Shown one piece after another: positions 28,101 to 35,169 of a stretch of DNA of 64,000 bases (positions are counted from its first letter, which is position 1; the number at the start of each line of letters is the position of its first letter). The notes under the pieces were generated by a model that worked only from the letters and a program-made list of their open reading frames with translations, searched no databases and had not been told where the DNA came from. Source of the DNA: Pomphorhynchus laevis (lineage: Eukaryota; Acanthocephala; Palaeacanthocephala; Echinorhynchida; Pomphorhynchidae); contig WNNJ02001684.1 of assembly GCA_012934845.2 (NCBI GenBank), positions 178,332 through 242,331 of the forward strand, read 5' to 3'. The translations under genes were made by a program, and so were the position numbers.

Positions 28101-29891
28101 CAAGACACAAATTACCAAGACACAAATTACCAAGGCACAAATAGCCAAGGCACAAATAACCAAGACAGAAATTACAAGACACAAATAACCAAGACCCAAA
28201 TATCCAAGACACAAATTATCAAGACACAAATTATCAAGACACAAATTACCAAGACACAAATTACCAAGGCACAAATAACCAAGACACAAATAACCAAGAC
28301 ACAAATAACCAAGACACAAATAACCAAGACACAAATAACCAAGACACAAATAACCAAGACACAAATAACCAAGACACAAATAACCAAGACACAAATAACC
28401 AAGACACAAATAACCAAGACACAAATAACCAAGACACAAATAACCAAGACACAAATAACCAAGACACAAATAACCAAGACACAAATAACCAAGACACAAA
28501 TAACCAAGACACAAATAACCAAGACACAAATAACCAAGACACAAATAACCAAGACACAAATAACCAAGACACAAATAACCAAGACACAAATAACCAAGAC
28601 ACAAATAACCAAGACACAAATAACCAAGACACAAATAACCAAGACACAAATAACCAAGACACAATTAACCAAGACACAAATTACCAAGACACAAATTACC
28701 AAGACACAAATTACCCAGACACAAATTATCAAAACACAAATTACCAAAACACAAATTACCAAGACACGAATTACTAACGCAGCTCGAATAACAACCACTA
28801 AATAATTCCGACCCAAATAACTACGAACCACAAAATCTATTTTGTATTAATTAAATAACAATGACCAAAGCCATTAGTTTTTGATAACTTTCTGATAATT
28901 TTTATTAATTATTTGGTTAACAAATACATTAACTGAAAGTATTTTAAATTATTATAAAATATAATTATTAAATAATTATTTGGATATTATTTTTTATCCA
29001 AAAATATGTGGGTTTTATGCTTGTAAAATTAAGTTCCACGTATTTTTTTGTTTATTTTAAATACAACTTTTTTTGTATTAATTTACTAAAATATTTTGCC
29101 TTTTGTACTTTTCTTTTTGCTTTGTTTTGAAAATTAGGCTTTGACTAAAGAATTACAAAATTATGTTAATTTTTGCTATATTGTTAGATATCGTCATGAA
29201 AATAAACTTTGTAATTATTTGGCTAAAACGATAGTAAGAACCACTTTACAATAAAAATACATTTAATAATAATAAATATAATAAAAATACATTTTAGTAT
29301 ATGAAATGTAAATGCATTTTAATAATAAAAATATTTGTAATAAAAATGTAATTTTGTATTGATGCAAAAGAAGCTATCAACATTTAAAAAAAGTATAAAC
29401 ATATTAATTTAAGGAGAGTGAGACCATTCCGCGTGAATTTCTTGTAAAACATGTAAGCCAGACGCGAAAGAATGACGAATGCCGTTTCGTCATCACAATG
29501 ACTCATCAGTGCCAGATCCCTCCCACTACTGGATGCAGAGGAGGACTGGATGACGAAACGGCATTCGTCATTCTTTCGCGTCTGGCTTACATGTTTTACA
29601 ATAAACATATTAAGTATTTTATCGATCCCAATTGATTGTAGAAATCCATCATTCACATTGATTCATTCATTGATTGCCGTCTGCCAGTCCTCCTCTGCAA
29701 TCCATGTTAATAATGAAGATAAAATATGATATGGTATAATAGAATATGATTTTATTATTAATTATTATTAATTTAATTATAAATAAAAGTCGAAATGAAA
29801 ATAAAGTTACCGATATATGAGAACAACCGTAATAAGAAAGCAACACAATCCAGAGTATATAATTATTTGATTGGCGCCATTTACAGCCCAT
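4075..29891 (-). CDS. NPC1: NPC1-family intracellular sterol transporter, complete gene, 12 coding exons
   Basis: Joined exons (minus strand, 5' to 3'): 29811-29891, 22287-22428, 20053-20302, 18888-19107, 18290-18548, 16107-16401, 12178-14033, 11986-12133, 9891-10122, 7326-7445, 5367-5529, 4075-4166. The sum is 3,858 bases, 1,285 residues plus stop; all introns are GT-AG and all phases agree. Seen: a signal peptide; a Cys-rich N-terminal domain with CVWYGEC; a first membrane segment at about residues 256-282; a middle luminal domain at about 440-625; a sterol-sensing domain at about 628-798 with [14 protein letters not shown]; a second Cys-rich luminal domain; and a final membrane block with FYVFYEQY and LNAVSMVNL. 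Family knowledge: NPC1 sits in the late endosome/lysosome membrane, takes sterol from NPC2 through its N-terminal domain and exports it. An in-frame stop lies just upstream of the chosen ATG. The ortholog call is very secure; the exact exon 6 structure is not (see the 48-nt candidate intron). Confidence 0.95.
4167..5366 (-). other. NPC1: NPC1 intron 11
   Basis: AT-rich, GT-AG bounded. Short open frames at 4472-4657 and 4968-5189 are low-complexity and not credible genes. No mobile element was recognised. Confidence 0.8.
5367..5529 (-). CDS. NPC1: NPC1 exon 11: last transmembrane helices
   Basis: Acceptor tgattag, donor gtaagc; encodes residues 1202-1256. [20 protein letters not shown] and [20 protein letters not shown] match human [20 protein letters not shown] and [20 protein letters not shown]. 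It ends LLSLIG, against human LLSYIG. Confidence 0.96.
5530..7325 (-). other. NPC1: NPC1 intron 10
   Basis: AT-rich. A small cluster of direct and inverted copies of AAGTGGACTT lies at about 5977-6045. Nothing else recognisable was found. Confidence 0.75.
7326..7445 (-). CDS. NPC1: NPC1 exon 10: conserved [12 protein letters not shown] block
   Basis: This 120-bp exon has acceptor ttcag and donor gtaag and encodes residues 1162-1201, phase 0 at both ends. It reads [18 protein letters not shown] and ends WEVGFS. Human NPC1 has SCGISVEFCSHITRAFTV and HMGSS at the same places. Confidence 0.95.
8566..8629. repeat. Perfect hairpin, 31-bp arms, 2-nt loop
   Basis: Arms 8566-8596 and 8599-8629 are exact reverse complements with only GA between them. 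The sequence includes GTGTCACATACGAGTATA and is not terminal to any recognised element. It lies in NPC1 intron 9 and is transcribed with the gene. Confidence 0.95.
9797..9874. repeat. Perfect 39-bp tandem duplication next to the exon 9 donor
   Basis: Copies 9797-9835 and 9836-9874 are identical. The second copy ends 10 bases from the donor hexamer (9885-9890) of NPC1 exon 9, so the duplication sits at the very start of intron 9. Confidence 0.95.
9891..10122 (-). CDS. NPC1: NPC1 exon 9: C-terminal membrane helices
   Basis: Acceptor gtttctag, donor gtaaat; encodes residues 1084-1161. [12 protein letters not shown] is followed by three hydrophobic helices. It ends with [15 protein letters not shown], matching human WGISLNAVSLVNLVM. 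A perfect 39-bp tandem duplication lies just inside the downstream intron, ending 10 bases from the donor. Confidence 0.95.
10123..11985 (-). other. NPC1: NPC1 intron 8
   Basis: AT-rich. It contains a 41-bp exact copy of exon 7 sequence at 11318-11358 inside a slightly GC-richer block (about 11220-11480). It also has a 21-bp near-repeat of GGTATCCCATATGC at about 11699 and 11849. No gene was seen. Confidence 0.75.
11318..11358. repeat. 41-bp exact copy of an NPC1 exon 7 segment
   Basis: This stretch is identical, in the same orientation, to 13760-13800 in exon 7, which encodes part of [14 protein letters not shown]. Similarity stops abruptly on both sides. It is about 2.4 kb from the original. 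Confidence 0.95.
11986..12133 (-). CDS. NPC1: NPC1 exon 8: C-terminal luminal domain
   Basis: The exon follows a 44-nt intron (12134-12177) and encodes residues 1035-1084. Acceptor cacttag, donor gtatgt. [20 protein letters not shown] matches human [20 protein letters not shown]. The donor AG/GTATGT is preferred over reading on. Joining to exon 9 then gives [13 protein letters not shown], equivalent to human [14 protein letters not shown]. Confidence 0.94.
12178..14033 (-). CDS. NPC1: NPC1 exon 7: middle luminal domain, sterol-sensing domain, start of C-terminal luminal domain
   Basis: This 1,856-bp exon is by far the largest and encodes residues 416-1035. It has an acceptor ending caaatag and donor gtaagg. 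It carries the middle luminal domain (with [13 protein letters not shown] and SERSIQDQ) and the five-helix sterol-sensing domain at about residues 628-798. In that domain [17 protein letters not shown] has the invariant proline of human VIPFLVLAVGVDN. PDIFCCF follows. The C-terminal luminal domain opens with [19 protein letters not shown] and the Cys-rich [12 protein letters not shown], as in human GPPVYFVLE and SSWIDDYFDW. No inserted stop or frameshift is seen. The lack of introns here contrasts with the short flanking exons. Confidence 0.97.
14034..16106 (-). other. NPC1: NPC1 intron 6
   Basis: AT-rich intron of 2.1 kb. No repeats, open frames or mobile-element remnants could be recognised. 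Confidence 0.7.
16107..16401 (-). CDS. NPC1: NPC1 exon 6: cytosolic loop, second transmembrane helix, start of middle luminal domain
   Basis: Acceptor cgtttag, donor gtaaat; encodes residues 318-416. The helix around [20 protein letters not shown] is followed by [12 protein letters not shown], matching human VRVTTNPVDLWS. The last residues NAFG join exon 7 as NAFG-PFYRTTQ, against human QHFGPFFRTEQ. A 16-residue stretch (from 16331 down to 16284) has no counterpart in human NPC1 and could be a small intron, treated as a separate finding. Confidence 0.92.
16402..18289 (-). other. NPC1: NPC1 intron 5
   Basis: AT-rich. Three tandem copies of a unit of about 24 bp containing AAGAATTCGAATAAATC lie at about 16871-16935. 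Nothing else was recognised. Confidence 0.7.
18290..18548 (-). CDS. NPC1: NPC1 exon 5: linker and first transmembrane helix
   Basis: Acceptor gtgtttag, donor gtatgt; encodes residues 232-318. After [11 protein letters not shown] comes an acidic linker and the hydrophobic helix [20 protein letters not shown] (about residues 256-282), the first membrane segment of NPC1. The following stretch, rich in Glu and Gln, is the poorly conserved cytosolic loop. Confidence 0.93.
18549..18887 (-). other. NPC1: NPC1 intron 4
   Basis: Short AT-rich intron of 339 bp with no visible features beyond its splice sites. Confidence 0.8.
18888..19107 (-). CDS. NPC1: NPC1 exon 4: end of the N-terminal domain
   Basis: Acceptor atctttag, donor gtaaat; encodes residues 158-231. 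[15 protein letters not shown] aligns with human DKALGLLCGKDADAC. The exon ends PCSCS, directly joined by exon 5 residues DCKTSCP, against human PCSCQDCSIVC. Both junctions are in phase. Confidence 0.95.
19108..20052 (-). other. NPC1: NPC1 intron 3
   Basis: AT-rich intron of 945 bp. Nothing recognisable apart from a short doublet of AACAGATTATTATAACA near 19900. Confidence 0.75.
20053..20302 (-). CDS. NPC1: NPC1 exon 3: N-terminal domain continued
   Basis: The exon has an acceptor ending gtaag and donor gtgagt, and encodes residues 75-158. Visible blocks are [32 protein letters not shown] and GNQSSFM. They match human SLCCDVRQLQTLK, SRCPSCFYNLLNLFCELTC and PRQSQF. It ends SCR, with the arginine codon split across the next junction (human ACRDVEAP). 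Confidence 0.95.
20835..21290 (+). pseudogene. Decayed C-terminal remnant of an RT-linked invertebrate mobile element, in NPC1 intron 2
   Basis: A GC-rich island in an AT-rich intron, antisense to NPC1. Plus-strand translation in pieces shows [25 protein letters not shown], a stretch like VWDAT...[16 protein letters not shown] and, near the end, [12 protein letters not shown]. From memory this order (NEI..ALV.AGIP...RDDGKRPDG..LFPW...WD.T, then VETLG, then QR.S.A.QRGNA) is the conserved tail found in many invertebrate reverse-transcriptase elements. The RPD/WD spacing hints at a PD-(D/E)xK-like nuclease fold, which is inference. It is clearly broken and old, and no RT portion is nearby. Confidence 0.65.
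21360..21740. repeat. Copy of interspersed repeats P and Q (NPC1 intron 2)
   Basis: About 21490-21597 matches the AT-rich repeat P that also forms the inverted arms of the element at 39.4-41.3 kb. 21598-21740 matches repeat Q, which recurs at 38724-38800 and 41346-41490. Shared Q blocks are ATCAGGTTTCG-like, GCAGCGGGGCCAAATACATG and AAGTATATTATNT. Q contains GGTTTCGACC, a loose match to a pol III B box. No protein coding. Confidence 0.7.
22287..22428 (-). CDS. NPC1: NPC1 exon 2: start of the N-terminal sterol-binding domain
   Basis: Acceptor tttttttag precedes GCC GAA and donor gtagat follows AAAG; the exon encodes residues 28-75. The peptide includes [20 protein letters not shown] and [10 protein letters not shown]. 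These align with human [22 protein letters not shown] and GYDLVQELCP, including the disulphide cysteines. It is separated from exon 1 by the 7.4-kb intron that contains the giant minisatellite. Confidence 0.95.
22526..28832. repeat. Giant 15-bp minisatellite array, about 420 units, in NPC1 intron 1
   Basis: The unit is AAATAACCACGACCC on the plus strand (GGGTCGTGGTTATTT in the NPC1 pre-mRNA). Blocks, low to high coordinate: the CCACGACCC form to about 22845; a uniform CAACGACCC form, about 59 copies, to about 23729; the CCACGACCC form to about 24722; a mixed zone with single-base variants, one-base indels and a shortened unit to about 27282; then diverged forms ATTACCAAGACACAA and ATAACCAAGACACAA to about 28668; and a degenerate edge to 28832. 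The unit length is a multiple of three, so long stop-free frames run through it by chance. They are not genes: they lack homology and the purity is at DNA level. Confidence 0.98.
29442..29601. repeat. Long perfect hairpin, 53-bp arms, 54-nt loop
   Basis: Arms 29442-29494 and 29549-29601 are exact reverse complements. Part of the loop (GCAGAGGAGGACTGG region, about 29533-29549) is again present inverted at about 29680-29698. A 13-bp direct repeat ATAAACATATTAA lies at 29395-29407 and 29601-29613. It sits 210 bp downstream of the NPC1 exon 1 donor and is GC-richer than its surroundings. It may be a foldback element; no transposase is present. Confidence 0.95.
29811..29891 (-). CDS. NPC1: NPC1 exon 1: start codon and signal peptide
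   Basis: This exon holds 27 codons from ATG at 29891 to TCG followed by donor gtaact. The peptide [20 protein letters not shown] is a typical signal sequence (basic start, then a hydrophobic core), and it ends SHIS just before exon 2 residues [12 protein letters not shown]. The human protein likewise has a signal peptide followed directly by SQSCVWYGEC. Phase 0 matches exon 2. An in-frame TAA four codons upstream supports the start unless a 5' non-coding intron lies there. Confidence 0.88.
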
Positions 29892-31663
29892 TTCTCCAAT
29901 GTCTTAGAAATACAAAACAGAATCACGATGAGAAGTAAAGATTTAAATAAATTAGATAAATCAATCAAATGGATGTACTTACTAAGAATGGTAAATTGTT
30001 TTTCTTCTGCTAGATAAGTAAACTATCTAAAATTATTTTACAATTCTTTGAATATTTAGATCCATTAACAACTAATAACACTTTTTGCACTATTCTTGAA
30101 TTTAAATGTGTTAATATCGTAATCTTAACATTTTCTATAATTCAGATTTTTTATAATGTAAGACTTTTGTGACTCAGTATTATCATAAACCGATTAATAC
30201 ATAATTAAGATAAGCGATCATCCGAATAAACTAATGTTATCAGTTTCGGTCCTTATTCCTAAACCCTTTGGTGGTTATTATAACTCTGATTGGCAGGTCA
30301 TTATAACTTCCATTTCGAACTTCAAGTTGTAGTCCATAAAGTATAAAGTTGACCAGGGATGATTTGATCTTGGACATAATGTTGAGTGGAAAGTTGCGTA
30401 AATTTAAACTTTTTGTAACTTTAGATTGTAATTCTTGACCTGATTAATATACAATGTATTAGAAAAAAGATTAGATTTCATTAAAATAAAGTGCAATATT
30501 ATCTGGTTGCAGCCCCTATTTCTTAATATTTGAGGCAAAATATTTTATAATGGTGTATTTCCTTTTATCTGACTTGATTGGCTAAATAGATATATTATTC
30601 TAAACATGGTATATTAGTTACTATGGACTCATACAAATATCCCACGTAATATTTTTATGATATTTTTAATTTAATAAAAGTTTATTTTATTACCACAATA
30701 AACGAAAACTTGTAATTCTGTTATAAGAGAAAGCTGATTTAAAGCATTCCCCGTTTGAGAAACAACTAAATTCTATCGTTGTCACGTGTTTGCGTTTTCC
30801 TTGAGTGAACAATTACATGTTAATATAATGATGTTCATCTTCATATCAAGAATTAACTGTGAAAAGTTGCTTTATCTTTACAGTGGTTCCAGAAATGATT
30901 AATAGTTTTATAATGAATTTGCATAAATTCTTTAATGTGAATTAGCTAGATCTTTGATTAATTTCAAATTTCGCAATAAAGAATTATTTTCTGAACAGGC
31001 AATTTATGTCTAACTTTGTATAGATGAACAGCATGCACAGGGTTAAATGTCTGCCCAAAAGGTTTATCGATTAACCTTGGAAATATATTCATACAGTCAA
31101 TATACTCACAGTTATGATGTTGTAAAAACGAAAATAAATAGTAGCCTAAAAATAATCATCTCAAATACTTCAAATGCAAATGTTGCAATTTACATTTTCG
31201 TAACAATTTTGGGTGTAATCAAACTTTCTCTGAAAATACTTTAACTATGTCACTTAAAAGCTATTTCTTTTTGTATTTTATCAGCAACAGCAAGCGTATG
31301 CGCTTTCCGTTTTGGATGAACATTAATATATCGAAACATTATTAATTATTTACATTAAAATCAATGATTTAGATTCATTCCTTCTCTGAACTTATAATTC
31401 TGAGAAGGATCCAGAAAATACAAAATTAATTACAAGGAAGTTATTATTGTAAGGACACTAGGCTTCCTTACAAGGCAAGGAAGCCATTCTCGTCTACTTA
31501 TTTAGACTAATTAAATTAAATATATAAGGCTCGATGATTAACCCTAGGCAATAAGTTTATCCTATATACACCTTTGTATCGGAAGAACCTAGTGTTGATC
31601 AACCGATCGAAAGAACCCACCGATCTAAAAGTGCAAATAGGGTTCAAAACGACACTACTTATT
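29892..31663. other. NPC1 upstream flank
   Basis: AT-rich, presumably with the NPC1 promoter and 5' UTR, but no TATA box, initiator or CpG-rich block could be assigned. The open frame at 31047-31244 has no recognisable content. Confidence 0.5.
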
Positions 31664-31725
31664 GAATCTGGAAATCTAGAAGCGAATACTGACTTGGATT
31701 TGAATATATAATTCTTAATATATAT
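31664..31725. repeat. Dispersed repeat, second copy at 32938-33000
   Basis: About 60 bp are shared in direct orientation, including GAATACTGACTT and GATTTGAAT. The second copy directly abuts the LINE-B fragment at 33018. Family unknown. Confidence 0.7.
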
Positions 31726-32469
31726 GAAACAATCCATCTAAAAATTTCCAAGCGATTTGACTGGTCAGATTTCGGGCAATGTTTAGTTAAATACCGCATT
31801 TTTCCGATTCTCATAGTTTGGATAACGGAAGGTATTATTAAGATACGTACGTGCTTATTCGGCTTTAGACCGAAGATAATCACATTACGAGATATTTATT
31901 TTTTTAATCTTTTTAGAAATAATTAAAAATAAAAATGTGTAGTGCGTATCATGACCAGAAACGTTAAATGCCTTATCAATAGATAATTGTTCATGACATA
32001 TAAAAAGTATATAAAGTAATAGTTAACAAAAATTATTTTATGATAAAAATTATTTTTTTGAGATAAAAACATTTTTTCTCAAATTTTATAATTATGGACA
32101 CAACGATTTAATTCATATTATTTAAATCAGCGGAGTTAGATATACCAACTATCAAAATTTTTAATAAACTCTCATGTGAAGAGAAATGTAATGTTTTATT
32201 TGAGAAATTATGTTCAATTTCGGTTTTCACCGAAATTAAACATATGACTTGTTCAATTTAGGTTTTCATCATATCAATGCCGAAAATAAATCATTTTGTT
32301 GAAATGTTTTAACTTAAAATAAGTCTTTACTGTCGTTTAAAAGTTGTTCAAATAGAGGTGAGCTATTCACGCGCGCATTTCGCCTTCAAGCATATTCGCC
32401 CAAATAAAGGTTCATCCACTATTTGAATTTTGCTTTTTCCTCCGTAAAATGATTTATGAAAAATAAAAT

Positions 32470-32870
32470 ACTCAACATCTCAGACCAGGTGTACCATGCT
32501 AAGACAAAAACTGGCAAAATGACATAAGTATCCAACCTATAGATCGTGTAGATTTAATCCTTGCATGGTATATATTTCACGACAGGAACCATACTCTTAA
32601 TAACCTGCTACGCCTTCGAGATTTGCCAGCATTGCCAATTTTTTAATGTTGCAAACACATCGAATCCAGCACACACCGCACATGCCATATATCTAAGCTT
32701 GTTGTATGATTTTGGAACATACTTATGCCGCTAACAGTCTACTCATCTCCTGTAAATCAGTTTAAGAAGTGTCTGGACAGATATCCTTCAATAGTTATTA
32801 GACGATCTATATTGGATTTATGCCCTATTGAGACATATTTGTCATTAATTTAATTTGTTTGTGATCCCAC
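32470..32870 (+). mobile_element. Possible LINE reverse-transcriptase C-terminal remnant
   Basis: Less AT-rich than its surroundings. A plus-strand frame shows SSPVNQFKKCLDRYPS, resembling the region just before the C-terminus of Jockey/CR1-type ORF2 proteins (SVNSFKxxLD). The rest is too decayed to place. Confidence 0.3.
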
Positions 32871-33017
32871 CTATTATCGAGCTTTACTGCTCAACTGGTG
32901 GTAACAGAATAATAACCCTCAGCCATCAGGGAATATGAATCCAGAAATCTGGAAGAGAATACTGACTTTGATTTGAATCTACAATTTTAAATATAATACA
33001 TTCTTAAATAAAAAAAA

Positions 33018-33236
33018 CATTTATTTTAACGTGGCAAATGCGTGCCAGCGCACGCTTACATGACCACAACAAAACAAAAATGCAAATCATGTGTCGAGAA
33101 GGTGTGAACGGAGGAGGTGTTTGAATGTGATAAAGGAGGGAGCTCGACGGACGTCGAGAGGCAGTTTATTCCAGGCTAGTGGGGCGGTGACGATGAAGGA
33201 TCGGATACCGTTGTTGTTGGAGTAATTGGGAAAGTC
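33018..33236 (-). mobile_element. LINE-B 3'-end fragment (5'-truncated)
   Basis: A/T tail, then GTGGCAAATGCGTGCCAGCG with the perfect 6-bp hairpin GCGTGC/GCACGC (33040-33055), then antisense thumb-coding sequence. It is the cleanest LINE-B 3' end in the window and carries only about 220 bp of the element. Confidence 0.88.
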
Positions 33237-34195
33237 AAATTAACACTGTTTATCACTTGATTATAACGCGTTTCGTACTAAATATACATCAAAAGCTACT
33301 TGTTGAATAATTTAGTAACTTACGACTTAAACAATTTTATAATGATTTTAGACGAAATTTTTATATTCAATCAATAACAAATTGTTACCATCATCATAAA
33401 ATACTTAATTTTATCTGTTAATTAATTTTGTTTGAATAATTTGTTTTAAAAGCTTTCGTAGCATTTCCATCTACATTTTTAAAAATCGCAATTTTTTAAG
33501 GCTTCAGATATTAGCTTCTCAATTCAAGTACAATTTATATAAATTGGCATAATGCTTTGCTCCTAAAAAATTTCGCCCGACTGATGATAAGTCAAGATTA
33601 GTAAAATAATAATTAAACTAAACGTCAATAAATTCTTAAAAATAATAATCAAAAAATACCACCAGAGTCATACAGAATTTTAAAGCGAATTAGTATTCAA
33701 TTAGAAAATTTTAATTACGGAACTTTATATTGCCACTAAATTCAGTAGATTTTAAAGTGTTTGACTTTTAGATCCTTTAGTACTATGTATTTTTAAGCTT
33801 AAAATTTTAAGTTTTAATATCAAAATTTAAAGCTTAAAATTCCACTATATTTTAAACAACTCAATTTCTCTCTTTTTGAAAATTGATATCCCTTAATTAT
33901 AATCTAATTTACTGAAAATTAAAATTATTCTCAATCTATAAAAAATTTTGTCCTAATAATTGCAGATTTTTTTCACAACTTAAAATAAATATTAAGTTTA
34001 ATATAACTATATTAATATAACATCCCCTAATATAACTATATATTAGGGGATGAACTTCCATTGCCGGTTATTTAGTACCAAAAATTTAATTCATTATAAT
34101 TGTAATAACTTATTTTTCTTCGCGTTTTCCCACTCAATTGCAAGTCCCGCTGATATAACTGCCAAAACTGTAATAACTGCCAAATTGTATTTTAG
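33237..34195. other. AT-rich sequence with a small hairpin
   Basis: No gene. A hairpin with 14-bp arms around ACTA lies at 34021-34052 (CATCCCCTAATATA and its complement). Confidence 0.6.
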
Positions 34196-34408
34196 CTTTT
34201 ATGCCTAAGCATGTTCTTTACTGCAACTTTGGCCTCATCCGCATGGGCCGTATTTGCATGTAAAAACCCTAATTTTTGTTTTAATGCCAAACAAGCGAGT
34301 CAAGCAATATCAATGTCAGCTTTAATTTTCGATTTAATCGTAACGATGTTGTTGTACAATCTGCCAAGACCATCAGAATGCGAAGTCAAAAAAAGATTCT
34401 ACGCATGG
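34196..34408 (+). CDS. Orphan candidate exon of an unknown multi-pass membrane protein
   Basis: Flanked by acceptor ttgtattttag and donor gtaagc, 213 bp, phase 0 at both ends, 71 codons. It encodes two hydrophobic stretches, LLCLSMFFTATLASSAWAVF and AISMSALIFDLIVTMLLYNL, split by a Cys-containing loop and followed by a charged tail ending RFYAW. Codon use looks more gene-like than in neighbouring frames. A four-helix (MARVEL/synaptogyrin-like) protein is one possibility, but I do not recognise it. No partner exons were found in the window. Confidence 0.35.
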
Positions 34409-34631
34409 GTAAGCAAACAAGTTTTACATTTGATTTGCACTTATTTTGTAAGTGCAAAATTAATCCGCGAACAATTCATTACTCGCAACAATTTAATTAT
34501 TAATTTCATACCTTATTAATTATTATTAAATTCATAAATTATTAATTTATAATAAATACTAAACCCATAATATTCTTACATTTCTAAGAATATTATAGCT
34601 CTTGCTATCAATCCTGAAGATGATAGCTCCT

Positions 34632-34689
34632 GCTATCATCAGGATTACATAAAATCTTTTAATCATTTTATTGTAATCCTGATGATAGC
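34632..34689. repeat. Hairpin, 18-bp arms; related direct copy at 35014-35070
   Basis: Arms 34632-34649 and 34672-34689 are perfect complements with an AT loop. The left arm plus loop (GATAGCTCCTG, TATCATCAGGA, TTTTAATCATTTTA) recurs in direct orientation at 35014-35070. The two copies bracket the retropepsin fragment. Confidence 0.8.
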
Positions 34690-34940
34690 CCTTTATTTTC
34701 GTACATCCTGTCCATCAACTCGAATGTTATAATACACTGATGGCGAACAACGGTGAAATGCGTAGAGAACGCCATTTGAACATGCCTATTGCAAGATGTA
34801 GTTTTGATACGAAACTGCTTTACGACGTTCATGTCGATAAAATTGTTAGTGCTACCCGTGTCCATTAATGACTTGAATGGTATACCAGCGATTTTGACAT
34901 TGTAAACCGTTGTACTCGGTTTGTTAGGATTAGTAATCTT
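34690..34940 (-). mobile_element. LTR-retrotransposon pol fossil: retropepsin-like fragment
   Basis: The minus-strand frame shows an aspartic protease core, LMDTGSTNNFIDMNVV, preceded by IAGIPFK, as in Ty3/Gypsy-type pol proteases. It is an old broken fragment of about 250 bp. No LTR, RT or integrase was found next to it. Confidence 0.65.
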
Positions 34941-35169
34941 CTTCCATTTCGATTATATGGTTTTATTGGAACAAAGAAAAAATTTTTCCTCTATTTGAAA
35001 AGAGTCATATTTCGATAGCTCCTGATATCATCATCAGGAATACAATAAAATATTTTAATCATTTTAATTTTTTAATTATTTGCGGCAATACTAATTATTA
35101 TTAATTATATAATTTATTATTAAATACAACAGCAGCAAAAGAGCGTAGAGCTCGTACAGACTGGGTACA

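Larger units (their letters stand above)
22429..29810 (-). other. NPC1: NPC1 intron 1 (7.4 kb)
   Basis: About 85% of this intron is the 15-bp minisatellite array at 22526-28832. The remaining exon-1-proximal part (28833-29810) is AT-rich and contains the 160-bp hairpin at 29442-29601. The exon 1 donor (gtaact) and exon 2 acceptor (tttttttag) are in phase. This supports the array being intronic rather than intergenic. Confidence 0.85.

Noticed and set aside
22498-28664. Very long minus-strand open frames (up to 1,904 codons) of [13 protein letters not shown] and WVVVI type repeats
   Set aside because: The 15-bp unit is a multiple of three and lacks stops in all three minus frames, so openness is automatic. 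Three overlapping frames are equally open and none has a non-repeat domain. They lie within an intron.
22526-28832. CRISPR array or telomeric repeat
   Set aside because: There are no unique spacers between repeats, and the setting is an animal intron. The unit is not a known telomere repeat and the array is internal.
29384-29656. 90-codon frame across the long hairpin
   Set aside because: Its two halves are reverse complements of each other; no domain is present.
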